NCBI GenBank assembly: GCA_030998225.1
Contig: JAPYXD010000679.1
Location: 496,001 to 560,000 of the forward strand
Source of the DNA: Diplolepis rosae
Taxonomy: Eukaryota > Arthropoda > Insecta > Hymenoptera > Diplolepididae
Direction of reading: 5' to 3'
DNA length: 64,000 nucleotides
The notes under the pieces were generated by a model. That model saw only the letters and a program-made list of their open reading frames with translations. It did not search any database and had not been told where the DNA came from. Numbering within the stretch: the first letter of the stretch is position 1; each line of letters opens with the position of its first letter. Shown here one piece after another: positions 1-12,233 of the stretch. A program made the position numbers and the translations under genes.

Positions 1-663
1 GCCCTCTTCAGTGCCATAAATTCAAAGATTAATTCAAAAATTTTTGTAAAACGTAGATAATTAAAATAAGAATTATCAAAAAATTGAAAAACTTATCTCA
101 TAGCTTGCGATTCAAAATGAAGTAGTCCAGTATGCAGCATCACGAATTGAAAACATGTTTAGAGATCACTGTGAATAAAAAACCGGATAACCAATAAACC
201 GGAAAACATAAAAAAAATTTAGCACACGAACCAACCACAATTTGAAAAAAAAATTTTTTATTTTTATTAATGAACGGTGCCGAATTGGTAATCGAGGGCA
301 GAACGCGAACAAGGTTTACATTTTTAAAAACTTTGCATAAAGACTTTGTTACCGCCGGAGTCTCTTATAGAATGATCTGAACTGTTTTCAAAACCGACTC
401 GAGACATGTGGCTTTGCTGACCGAAAATTTTTTTATATAAGCAATCCTGAGTTGTTCTTTTCCTCCTTGAAGAAGACTATTGTCCTATACCTAGTTAAGA
501 AATTCGAGACGTTTATGTTGATTTTTACGAGTGGACGAAGGCGTGTATTTTTCAAGAAACGATTTTTTTATATTTCAGCTTCACGGACAATCCAATTAAT
601 ATTGAATTTGCAAGCAAGGCATTACAGAAACCTAATTTATTATAATATCTATACATGTAGTTT

Positions 664-863
664 TACTCAATATTATTTGAGTATGTTAAGAAATAAATAA
701 AAAAATTGAAGGTTTTTTATTACTGCATTCAGATTTATTCTGAGATGTTTGGAAAAATAAACCATTTATTTTGTTCTGAAAATGGTCACAACTATGATAT
801 ATTCAACCTTTATACTAAATGTGCCATTTAAAAATTTTAAAGTGACATGTTTGATAACATGTC
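664..863. repeat. Dyad-rich segment of the monomer (example copy)
   Basis: Four perfect inverted repeats lie within 200 bp in this copy and recur at the same place in most monomers. They are TACTCAA-TATTAT-TTGAGTA at 664-683, TCAGA-TTTAT-TCTGA at 729-743, TTTAAAA-A-TTTTAAA at 827-841 and GACATGT-TTGATA-ACATGTC at 844-863. A fifth wide pair, TGACCC at 875-880 and GGGTCA at 923-928, follows. Some monomers break individual dyads, for example TACTGAA near 49979 and 55083. They could form cruciforms or bind dimeric proteins. No function is shown. Confidence 0.8.
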
Positions 864-2042
864 TGCTATTATATTGACCCAAAATTCATAGAATTTATTT
901 CATTTCTCATTATTTTGGCATAGGGTCAGATTCTTTCTATTTTCTTCGATTGAAATTTTCACTATTCGATATAAAAAAACTCAAAAAGAAAGCAAGGCAA
1001 ACGTTTTGGCCACATATGGGGGCCCTCTTCAGTGCCATAAATTCAAAGATTAATTCAAACATTTTTGTAAAACGTAGATAATTAAAATAAGAATTATCAT
1101 AAAATTGAAAAACTTATCGCATAGCTTGCAATTCAAAATGAAGTAGTCCAGTATGCAGCATCACGAATTGAAAAAATGTTTAGAGATCACTGTGAATAAA
1201 AAACCGGATTGCCAATAAACCGGAACACATAAAAAAATTCTGCACACGAACCGACCAGAATTTGAAAAAAAAAATTTTTTATTTATATTAAAGAACGATG
1301 CCGAATTGGTAATCGAGGGCAGAACGCGAACAAGGTTTACATTTTTAAAAACTTTGCGTGAAGACTTTGTTACCGCCGGAGTCTCTTATAGAATGATTTG
1401 AACTGTTTTCAAAACCGACTCGAGACATGTGGCTTTGCTGACCGAAAATTTTTTTATATAAGCAATCCTGAGTTGTTCTTTTCCTCCTTGAAGAAGACTA
1501 TTGTCCTATACCTAGTTAAGAAATTCGAGACGTTTATGTTGATTTTTACGAGTGGACGAAGGCGTGTATTTTTCAAGAAACGATTTTTTTATATTTCAGC
1601 TTCACGGACAATCCAATTAATATTGAATTTGCAAGCAAGGCATTACAGAAACCTAATTTATTATAATATCTATACATGTAGTTTTACTCAATATTATTTG
1701 AGTATGTTAAGAAATAAATAAAAAAATTGAAGGTTTTTTATTACTGCATTCAGATTTATTCTGAGATGTTTGGAAAAATAAACCATTTATTTTGTTCTGA
1801 AAATGGTCACAACTATGATATATTCAACCTTTATACTAAATGTGCCATTTAAAAATTTTAAAGTGACATGTTTGATAACATGTCTGCTATTATATTGACC
1901 CAAAATTCATAGAATTTATTTCATTTCTCATTATTTTGGCATAGGGTCAGATTCTTTCTATTTTCTTCGATTGAAATTTTCACTATTCGATATAAAAAAA
2001 CTCAAAAAGAAAGCAAGGCAAACGTTTCGGCCACATATGGGG

Positions 2043-5000
2043 GCCCTCTTCAGTGCCATAAATTCAAAGATTAATTCAAACATTTTTGTAAAATGTAGAT
2101 AATTAAAATAAGAATTATCATAAAATTTAAAAACTTATCGCATAGCTTGCAATTCAAAATGAAGTAGTCCAGTATGCAGCATCACGAATTGAAAAAATGT
2201 TTAGAGATCACTGTGAATAAAAAACCGGATTACCAATAAACCGGAAAACATAAAAAAATTTTAGCACACGAACCGACCACAATTTGAATAAAAAATTTAT
2301 TATTTTTATTAAAGAACGATGCCGAATTGGTAATCGAGGGCAGAACGCGAACAAGGTTTACATTTTTAAAAAATTGGCGTGAAGACTTTTTTACTGCCGG
2401 AGTCTCTTATAGAATGATCTGAACTGTTTTCAAAACCGACTCGAGACATGTGGCTTTGCTGACCGAAAATTTTTTTATATAAGCATTCCTGAGTGGTTCT
2501 TTTCCTCCTTGAAGAAGACTATTGTCCTATACCTAGTTAAGAAATTCGAGACGTTTATGTTGATTTTTACGAGAGCACGAAGGCGTGTATTTTTCAAGAA
2601 ACGATTTTTTTATATTTCAGCTTCACGGACAATCCATTTAATATTGAATTTGCAAGCAAGGCATTACAGAAACCTAATTTATTATAATATCTATACATGT
2701 AGTTTTACTCAATATTATTTGAGTATGTTAAGAAATAAATAAAAAAATTGAAGGTTTTTTATTACTGCATTCAGATTTATTCTGAGATGTTTGGAAAAAT
2801 AAACCATTTAATTTGTTCTGAAAATGGTCAGAACTATGATATATTCAACCTTTATACTAAATGTGCCATTTAAAAATTTTAAAGTGACATGTTTGATAAC
2901 ATGTCTGCTATTATATTGACCCAAAATTCATGGAATTTATTTCATTTCTCATTATTTTGGCATAGGGTCAGATTCTTTCTATTTTCGTCGATTGAAATTT
3001 TCACTATTCGATATAAAAAAACTCAAAAAGAAAGCAAGGCAAACGTTTCGGCCACATATGGAGGCCCTCTTCAGTGCCATAAATTCAAAGATTAATTCAA
3101 AAATTTTTGTAAAACGTAGATAATTAAAATAAGAATTATCAAAAAATTGAAAAACTTATCTCATAGCTTGCGATTCAAAATGAAGTAGTCCAGTATGCAG
3201 CATCACGAATTGAAAACATGTTTAGAGATCACTGTGAATAAAAAACCGGATAACCAATAAACCGGAAAACATAAAAAAAATTTAGCACACGAACCAACCA
3301 CAATTTGAAAAAAAAATTTTTTATTTTTATTAATGAACGGTGCCGAATTGGTAATCGAGGGCAGAACGCGAACAAGGTTTACATTTTTAAAAACTTTGCG
3401 TGAAGACTTTGTTACCGCCGGAGTCTCTTATAGAATGATCTGAACTGTTTTCAAAACCGACTCGAGACATGTGGCTTTGCTGACCGAAAATTTTTTTATA
3501 TAAGCAATCCTGAGTGGTTCTTTTCCTCCTTGAAGAAGACTATTGTCCAATACCTAGTTAAGAAATTCGAGACGTTTATGTTGATTTTTACGAGAGGACG
3601 AAGGCGTGTATTTTTCAAGAAACGATTTTTTTATATTTCAGCTTCACGGACAATCCATTTAATATTGAATTTGCAAACAAGGCATTACAGGAACCTAATT
3701 TATTATAATATCTATACATGTAGTTTTACTCAATATTATTTGAGTATGTTAAGAAATAAATAAAAAAATTGAAGGTTTTTTATTACTGCATTCAGATTTA
3801 TTCTGAGATGTTTGGAAAAATAAACCATTTAATTTGTTCTGAAAATGGTCAGAACTATGATATATTCAACCTTAATACTAAATGTGCCATTTAAAAATTT
3901 TAAAGTGACATGTTTGATAACATGTCTGCTATTATATTGACCCAAAATTCATAGAATTTATTTCATTTCTCATTATTTTGGCATAGGGTCAGATTCTTTC
4001 TATTTTCTTCGATTGAAATTTTCACTATTCGATATAAAAAAACTCAAAAAGAAAGCAAGGCAAACGTTTCGGCCACATATGGGGGCCCTCTTCAGTGCCA
4101 TAAATTCAAAGATTAATTCAAACATTTTTGTAAAACGTAGATAATTAAAATAAGAATTATCATAAAATTGAAAAACTTATCGCATAGCTTGCAATTCAAA
4201 ATGAAGTAGTCCAGTATGCAGCATCACGAATTGAAAAAATGTTTAGAGATCACTGTGAATAAAAAACCGGATTACCAATAAACCGGAAAACATAAAAAAA
4301 TTTTAGCACACGAACCGACCACAATTTGAATAAAAAATTTATTATTTTTATTAAAGAACGATGCCGAATTGGTAATCGAGCGCAGAACGCGAACAAGGTT
4401 TACATTTTTAAAAAATTGGCGTGAAGACTTTTTTACTGCCGGAGTCTCTTATAGAATGATCTGAACTGTTTTCAAAACCGACTCGAGACATGTGGCTTTG
4501 CTGACCGAAAATTTTTTTATATAAGCATTCCTGAGTGGTTCTTTTCCTCCTTGAAGAAGACTATTGTCCTATACCTAGTTAAGAAATTCGAGACGTTTAT
4601 GTTGATTTTTACGAGAGCACGAAGGCGTGTATTTTTCAAGAAACGATTTTTTTATATTTCAGCTTCACGGACAATCCATTTAATATTGAATTTGCAAGCA
4701 AGGCATTACAGAAACCTAATTTATTATAATATCTATACATGTAGTTTTACTCAATATTATTTGAGTATGTTAAGAAATAAATAAAAAAATTGAAGGTTTT
4801 TTATTACTGCATTCAGATTTATTCTGAGATGTTTGGAAAAATAAACCATTTAATTTGTTCTGAAAATGGTCAGAACTATGATATATTCAACCTTTATACT
4901 AAATGTGCCATTTAAAAATTTTAAAGTGACATGTTTGATAACACATCTGCTATTATATTGACCCAAAATTCATGGAATTTATTTCATTTCTCATTATTTT

Positions 5001-6126
5001 GGCATAGGGTCAGATTCTTTCTATTTTCGTCGATTGAAATTTTCCCTATTCGATATAAAAAAACTCAAAAAGAAAGCAAGGCAAACGTTTCGGCCACATA
5101 TGGAGGCCCTCTTCAGTGCCATAAATTCAAAGATTAATTCAAAAATTTTTGTAAAACGTAGATAATTAAAATAAGAATTATCAAAAAATTGAAAAACTTA
5201 TCTCATAGCTTGCGATTCAAAATGAAGTAGTCCAGTATGCAGCATCACGAATTGAAAACATGTTTAGAGATCACTGTGAATAAAAAACCGGATAACCAAT
5301 AAACCGGAAAACATAAAAAAAATTTAGCACACGAACCAACCACAATTTGAAAAAAAAATTTTTTATTTTTATTAATGAACGGTGCCGAATTGGTAATCGA
5401 GGGCAGAACGCGAACAAGGTTTACATTTTTAAAAACTTTGCGTGAAGACTTTGTTACCGCCGGAGTCTCTTATAGAATGATCTGAACTGTTTTCAAAACC
5501 GACTCGAGACATGTGGCTTTGCTGACCGAAAATTTTTTTATATAAGCAATCCTGAGTGGTTCTTATCCTCCTTGAAGAAGACTATTGTCCAATACCTAGT
5601 TAAGAAATTCGACACGTTTATGTTGATTTTTACGAGAGGACGAAGGCGTGTATTTTTCAAGAAACGCTTTTTTTATATTTCAGCTTCACGGACAATCCAT
5701 TTAATATTGAATTTGCAAACAAGGCATTACAGGAAACTAATTTATTATAATATCTATACATGTAGTTTTACTCAATATTATTTGAGTATGTTAAGAAATA
5801 AATAAAAAAATTGAAGGTTTTTTATTACTGCATTCAGATTTATTCTGAGATGTTTGGAAAAATAAACCATTTAATTTGTTCTGAAAATGGTCAGAACTAT
5901 GATATATTCAACCTTAATACTAAATGTGCCATTTAAAAATTTTAAAGTGACATGTTTGATAACATGTCTGCTATTATATTGACCGAAAATTCATGGAATT
6001 TATTTCATTTTTCATTATTTTGGCATAGGGTCAGATTCTTTCTATTTTCTTCGATTGAAATTTTCACTATTCGATATAAAAAAACTCAAAAAGAAAGCAA
6101 GGCAAACGTTTCGGCTACATTTGGGG
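2043..6126 (+). repeat. Dimeric higher-order repeat, two 2,042-bp copies
   Basis: Monomers at 2043 and 4085 share CGAGAGCACGAAGG (2571 and 4613), TCGTCGATTG near 2987 and 5029, and the short-loop variant with TTTATTATTTTT. Monomers at 3064 and 5106 share TTAATGAACGGTGCC (about 3331 and 5373) and TGTCCAATACC. Each pair sits 2,042 bp apart, so the unit of amplification here was two monomers (2043-4084 and 4085-6126). The two copies look much closer to each other than adjacent monomers do. Confidence 0.75.
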
Positions 6127-9100
6127 GCCCTCTTCAGTGCCATAAATTCAAAGATTAATTCAAACATTTTTGTAAAACGTAGATAATTAAAATAAGAATT
6201 ATCATAAAATTGAAAAACTTATCGCATAGATTGCAATTCAAAATGAAGTAGTCCAGTATGCAGCATCACGAATTGAAAAAATGTTTAGAGATCACTGTGA
6301 ATAAAAAACCGGATTACCAATAAACCGGAAAACATAAAAAAAAATTTTGCACACGAACCGACCACAATTTGAAAAAAAAATTTTTTTATTTTTATTAAAG
6401 AACGATGCCGAATTGGTAATCGAGGGCAGAACGCGAACAAGGTTTACATTTTTAAAAACTTTGCGTGAAGACTTTGTTACAGCCGGAGTCTCTTATAGAA
6501 TGATCTGAACTGTTTTCAAAACCGACTCGAGACATGTGGCTTTGCTGACCGAAAATTTTTTTATATAAGCAATCCTGAGTGGTTCTTTTCCTCCTTGAAG
6601 AAGACTATTGTCCTATACCTAGTTAAGAAATTCGAGACGTTTATGTTGATTTTTACGAGTGGACGAAGGCGTGTATTTTTCAAGAAACGATTTTTTTATA
6701 TTTCAGCTTCACGGACAATCCATTTAATATTGAATTTGCAAGCAAGGCATTACAGAAACCTAATTTATTATAATATCTATACATGTAGTTTTACTCAATA
6801 TTATTTGAGTATGTTAAGAAATAAATAAAAAAATTGAAGGTTTTTTATTACTGCATTCAGATTTATTCTGAGATGTTTGGAAAAATAAACCATTTAATTT
6901 GTTCTGAAAATGGTCAGAACTATGATATATTCAACCTTTATACTAAATGTGCCATTTAAAAATTTTAAAGTGACATGTTTTCTAACATGTCTGCTATTAT
7001 ATTGACCCAAAATTCATGGAATTTATTTCATTTCTCATTATTTTGGCATAGGGTCAGATTCTTTCTATTTTCTTCGATTGAAATTTTCACTATTCGATAT
7101 AAAAAAACTCAAAAAGAAAGCAAGGCAAACGTTTCGGCTACATATGGGGGCCCTATTCAGTGCCATATATTCAAAGATTAATTCAAACATTTTTGTAAAA
7201 CGTAGATAATTAAAATAAGAATTATCATAAAATTGAAAAACTTATCTCATAGCTTGCAATTCAAAATGAAGTAGTCCAGTATGCAGCATCACGAATTGAA
7301 AAAATGTTTAGAGATCACTGTGAATAAAAAACCGGATTACCAATAAACCGGAAAACATAAAAAAATTTTTGCACACGAACCGACCACAATTTGAAAAAAA
7401 AATTTTTTTTATTTTTATTAAAGAACGATGCCGAATTGGTAATCGAGGGCAGAACGCGAACAAGGTTTACATTTTTAAAAACTTTGCGTGAAGACTTTGT
7501 TACCGCCGGAGTCTCTTATAGAATGATCTGAACTGTTTTCAAAACCGACTCGAGACATGTGGCTTTGCTGACCGAAAATTTTTTTATATAAGCAATCCTG
7601 AGTGGTTCTTTTCCTCCTTGAAGAAGACTATTGTCCAATACCTAGTTAAGAAATTCGAGACGTTTATGTTGATTTTTACGAGAGGACGAAGGCGTGTATT
7701 TTTCAAGAAACGCTTTTTTTATATTTCAGCTTCACGGACAATCCATTTAATATTGAATTTGCAAACAAGGCATTACAGAAACCTAATTTATTATAATATC
7801 TATACATGTAGTTTTACTCAATATTATTTGAGTATGTTAAGAAATAAATAAAAAAATTGAAGGTTTTTTATTACTGCATTCAGATTTATTCTGAGATGTT
7901 TGGAAAAATAAACCATTTAATTTGTTCTGAAGATGGTCAGAACTATGATATATTCAACCTTCATACTAAATGTGCCATTTAAAAATTTTAAAGTGACATG
8001 TTTGATAACATGTCTGCTATTATATTGACCCAAAATTCATAGAATTTATTTCATTTCTCATTATTTTGGCATAGGGTCAGATTCTTTCTATTTTCTTCGA
8101 TTGAAATTTTCACTATTCGATATAAAAAAACTCAAAAAGAAAGCAAGGCAAACGTTTTGGCCACATATGGGGGCCCTGTTCAGTGCCATAAATTCAAAGA
8201 TTAATTCAAAAATTTTTGTAAAACGTAGATAATTAAAATAAGAATTATCATAAAATTGAAAAAACTTATCTCATAGCTTGCAATTCAAAATGAAGTAGTC
8301 CAGTATGCAGCATCACGAATTGAAAAAATGTTTAGAGATCACTGTGAATAAAAAACCGGATTACCAATAAACCGGAAAACATAAAAAAAATTTTGCACAC
8401 GAACCGACCACAATTTGAAAAAAAATTTTTTTATTTTTATTAAAGAACGATGCCGAATTGGTAATCGAGGGCAGAACGCGAACAAGGTTTACATTTTTAA
8501 AAACTTTGCGTGAAGACTTTGTTACCGCCGGAGTCTCTTATAGAATGATCTGAACTGTTTTCAAAACCGACTCGAGACATGTGGCTTTGCTGACCGAAAA
8601 TTTTTTTATATAAGCAATCCTGAGTGGTTCTTTTCCTCCTTGAAGAAGACTATTGTCCTATACCTAGTTAAGAAATTCGAGACGTTTATGTTGATTTTTA
8701 CGAGTGGACGAAGGCGTGTATTTTTCAAGAAACGATTTTTTTATATTTCAGCTTCACGGACAATCCATTTAATATTGAATTTGCAAGCAAGGCATTACAG
8801 AAACCTAATTTATTATAATATCTATACATGTAGTTTTACTCAATATTATTTGAGTATGTTAAGAAATAAATAAAGAAATTGTAGGTTTTTTATTACTGCA
8901 TTCAGATTTATTCTGAGATGTTTGGAAAAATAAACCATTTATTTTGTTCTGAAAATGGTCACAACTATGATATATTCAACCTTTATACTAAATGTGCCAT
9001 TTAAAAATTTTAAAGTGACATGTTTGATAACATGTCTGCTATTATATTGACCCAAAATTCATAGAATTTATTTCATTTCTCATTATTTTGGCATAGGGTC

Positions 9101-10216
9101 AGATTCTTTCTATTTTCTTCGATTGAAATTTTCACTATTCGATATAAAAAAACTCAAAAAGAAAGCAAGGCAAACGTTTTGGCCACATATGGGGGCCCTC
9201 TTCAGTGCCATAAATTCAAAGATTAATTCAAAAATTTTTGTAAAACGTAGATAATTAAAATAAGAATTATCATAAAATTGAAAAACTTATCTCATAGCTT
9301 GCGATTCAAAATGAAGTAGTCCAGTATGCAGCATCACGAATTGAAAAAATGTTTAGAGATCACTGTAAATAAAAAACTGGATTACCAATAAACCGGAAAA
9401 CATAAAAAAATTTTGCACACGAACCGACCACAATTTGAAAAAAATTTTTTTTTGATTTTATTAAAGAACGATGCCGAATTGGTAATCGAGGGCAGAACGC
9501 GAACAAGGTTTACATTTTTAAAAACTTTGCGTGAAGACTTTGTTACCGCCGGAGTCTCTTATAGAATGATCTGAACTGTTTTCAAAACCGACTCGAGACA
9601 TGTGGCTTTGCTGACCGAAAATTTTTTTATATAAGCAATCCTGAGTGGTTCTTTTCCTCCTTGAAGAAGACTATTGTCCTATACCTAGTTAAGAAATTCG
9701 AGACGTTTATGTTGATTTTCACGAGTGGACGAAGGCGTGTATTTTTCAAGAAACGATTTTTTTATATTTCAGGTTCACGGACAATCCATATAATATTGCA
9801 TTTGCAAGCAAGGCATTACAGAAACCTAATTTTTTATAATATCTATACATGTAGTTTTACTCAATAGTATTTGAGTATGCTAAGAAATAAATAAAAAAAA
9901 TTGAAGGTTTTTTATTACTGCATTCAGATTTATTCTGAGATGTTTGGGAAAATAAACCATTTAATTTGTTCTGAAAATGGTCAGAACTATGATATATTCA
10001 ACCTTAATACTAAATGTGCCATTTAAAAATTTTAAAGTGACATGTTTGATAACATGTCTGCTATTATATTGACCCAAAATTCATAGAATTTATTTCATTT
10101 CTCATTATTTTGGCATAGGGTCAGATTCTTTCTATTTTCTTCGATTGAAATTTTCACTATTCGATATAAAAAAACTCAAAAAGAAAGCAAGGCAAACGTT
10201 TCGGCCACATATGGGG

Positions 10217-12233
10217 GCCCTCTTCAGTGCCATAAATTCAAAGATTAATTCAAAAATTTTTCTAAAACGTAGATAATTAAAATAAGAATTATCATAAAAT
10301 TGAAAAACTTATCGCATAGCTTGCAATTCAAAATGAAGTAGTCCAGTATGCAGCATCACGAATTGAAAAAATGTTTAGAGATCACTGTGAATAAAAAACC
10401 GGATTACCAATAAACCGGAAAACATAAAAAAATTTTTGCACACGAACCGACCACAATTTGAAAAAAAATTTTTTTTTATTTTTATTAAAGAACGATGCCG
10501 AATTGGTAATCGAGGGCAGAACGCGAACAAGGTTTAAATTTTTAAAAACTTTGCGTGAAGACTTTGTTACCGCCGGAGTCTCTTATAGAATGATCTGAAC
10601 TGTTTTCAAAACCGACTCGAGACATGTGGCTTTGCTGACCGAAAATTTTTTTATATAAGCATTCCTGAGTGGTTCTTTTCCTCCTTGAAGAAGACTATTG
10701 TCCTATACCTAGTTAAGAAATTCGAGACGTTTATGTTGATTTTTACGAGTGGACGAAGGCGTGTATTTTTCGAGAAACGATTTTTTTCATATTTCAGCTT
10801 TAATATTGAATTTGCAAGCAAGGCATTACAGAAACCTAATATATTATAATATCTATACATGTAGTTTTACTCAATATTATTTGAGTATGTTAAGAAATAA
10901 ATAAAAAAATTGAAGGTTTTTTATTACTGCATTCAGATTTATTCTGAGATGTTTGGAAAAATAAACCATTTATTTTGGTCTGAAAATGGTCACAACTATG
11001 ATATATTCAACCTTTATACTAAATGTGCCATTTAAAAATTTTAAAGTGACATGTTTGATAACATGTCTGCTATTATATTGACCCAAAATTCATAGAATTT
11101 ATTTCATTTCTCATTATTTTGGCATAGGGTCAGATTCTTTCTATTTTCTTCGATTGAAATTTTCACTATTCGATATAAAAAAACTCAAAAAGAAAGCAAG
11201 GCAAACGTTTTGGCCACATATGGGGGCCCTCTTCAGTGCCATAAATTCAAAGATTAATTCAAAAATTTTTGTAAAACGTAGATAATTAAAATAAGAATTA
11301 TCATAAAATTGAAAAACTTATCTCATAGCTTGCAATTCAAAATGAAGTAGTCCAGTATGCAGCATCACGAATTGAAAAAATGTTTAGAGATCACTGTGAA
11401 TAAAAAACCGGATTACCAATAAACCGGAAAACATAAAAAAATTTTTGCACACGAACCGACCACAATTTGAAAAAAAATTTTTTTTATTTTTATTAAAGAA
11501 CGATGCCGAATTGGTAATCGAGGGCAGAACGCGAACAAGGTTTACATTTTTAAAAACTTTGCGTGAAGACTTTGTTACCGCCGGAGTCTCTTATAGAATG
11601 ATCTGAACTGTTTTCAAAACCGACTCGAGACATGTGGCTTTGCTGACCGAAAATTTTTTTATATAAGCATTCCTGAGTGGTTCTTTTCCTCCTTGAAGAA
11701 GACTATTGTCCTATACCTAGTTAAGAAATTCGAGACGTTTATGTTGATTTTTACGAGTGGACGAAGGCGTGTATTTTTCGAGAAACGATTTTTTTCATAT
11801 TTCAGCTTTAATATTGAATTTGCAAGCAAGGCATTACAGAAACCTAATTTATTATAATATCTATACATGTAGTTTTACTCAATATTATTTGAGTATGTTA
11901 AGAAATAAATAAAAAAATTGAAGGTTTTTTATTACTGCATTCAGATTTATTCTGAGATGTTTGGAAAAATAAACCATTTATTTTGGTCTGAAAATGGTCA
12001 CAACTATGATATATTCAACCTTTATACTAAATGTGCCATTTAAAAATTTTAAAGTGACATGTTTGATAACATGTCTGCTATTATATTGACCCAAAATTCA
12101 TAGAATTTATTTCATTTCTCATTATTTTGGCATAGGGTCAGATTCTTTCTATTTTCTTCGATTGAAATTTTCACTATTCGATATAAAAAAACTCAAAAAG
12201 AAAGCAAGGCAAACGTTTTGGCCACATATGGGG
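10217..12233 (+). repeat. Two adjacent short monomers with a 15-bp deletion
   Basis: Monomers at 10217 (1009 bp) and 11226 (1008 bp) lack 15 bp after CAGCTT, so the sequence reads CAGCTTTAATATTG, and they have one extra C in the preceding T-run. They also share TTTTTCGAGAAACG. The deletion is bounded by T-rich microhomology. Monomers 22443-23452 and 29584-30593 carry the same deletion. The adjacent pair here looks like a local single-monomer duplication. Confidence 0.8.

Noticed and set aside
452..700. Recurring 77-82-codon open frame present in nearly every monomer as a possible small basic protein
   Set aside because: It starts at TTG in nearly all copies, variants between monomers are mostly amino-acid changing, four monomers carry a deletion that breaks it, and recurrence is explained by the tandem repeat itself.
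970..1000. CENP-B box in the monomer (TTCGATTGAAATTTTC near the end of each monomer)
   Set aside because: Only the TTCG-N4-A half fits. The essential CGGG half is absent, and no other candidate was found in the monomer.
2889..3095. Recurring 68-codon ATG-started frame as a gene
   Set aside because: A TGG/TAG polymorphism (CATGGAAT versus CATAGAAT) closes it early in about half the monomers, and there is no conserved domain.
10651..10860. Minus-strand 69-codon frames in the deletion monomers (also 11659, 22877, 30018)
   Set aside because: They exist only because the 15-bp deletion removes stops. They are antisense shadows of the satellite.
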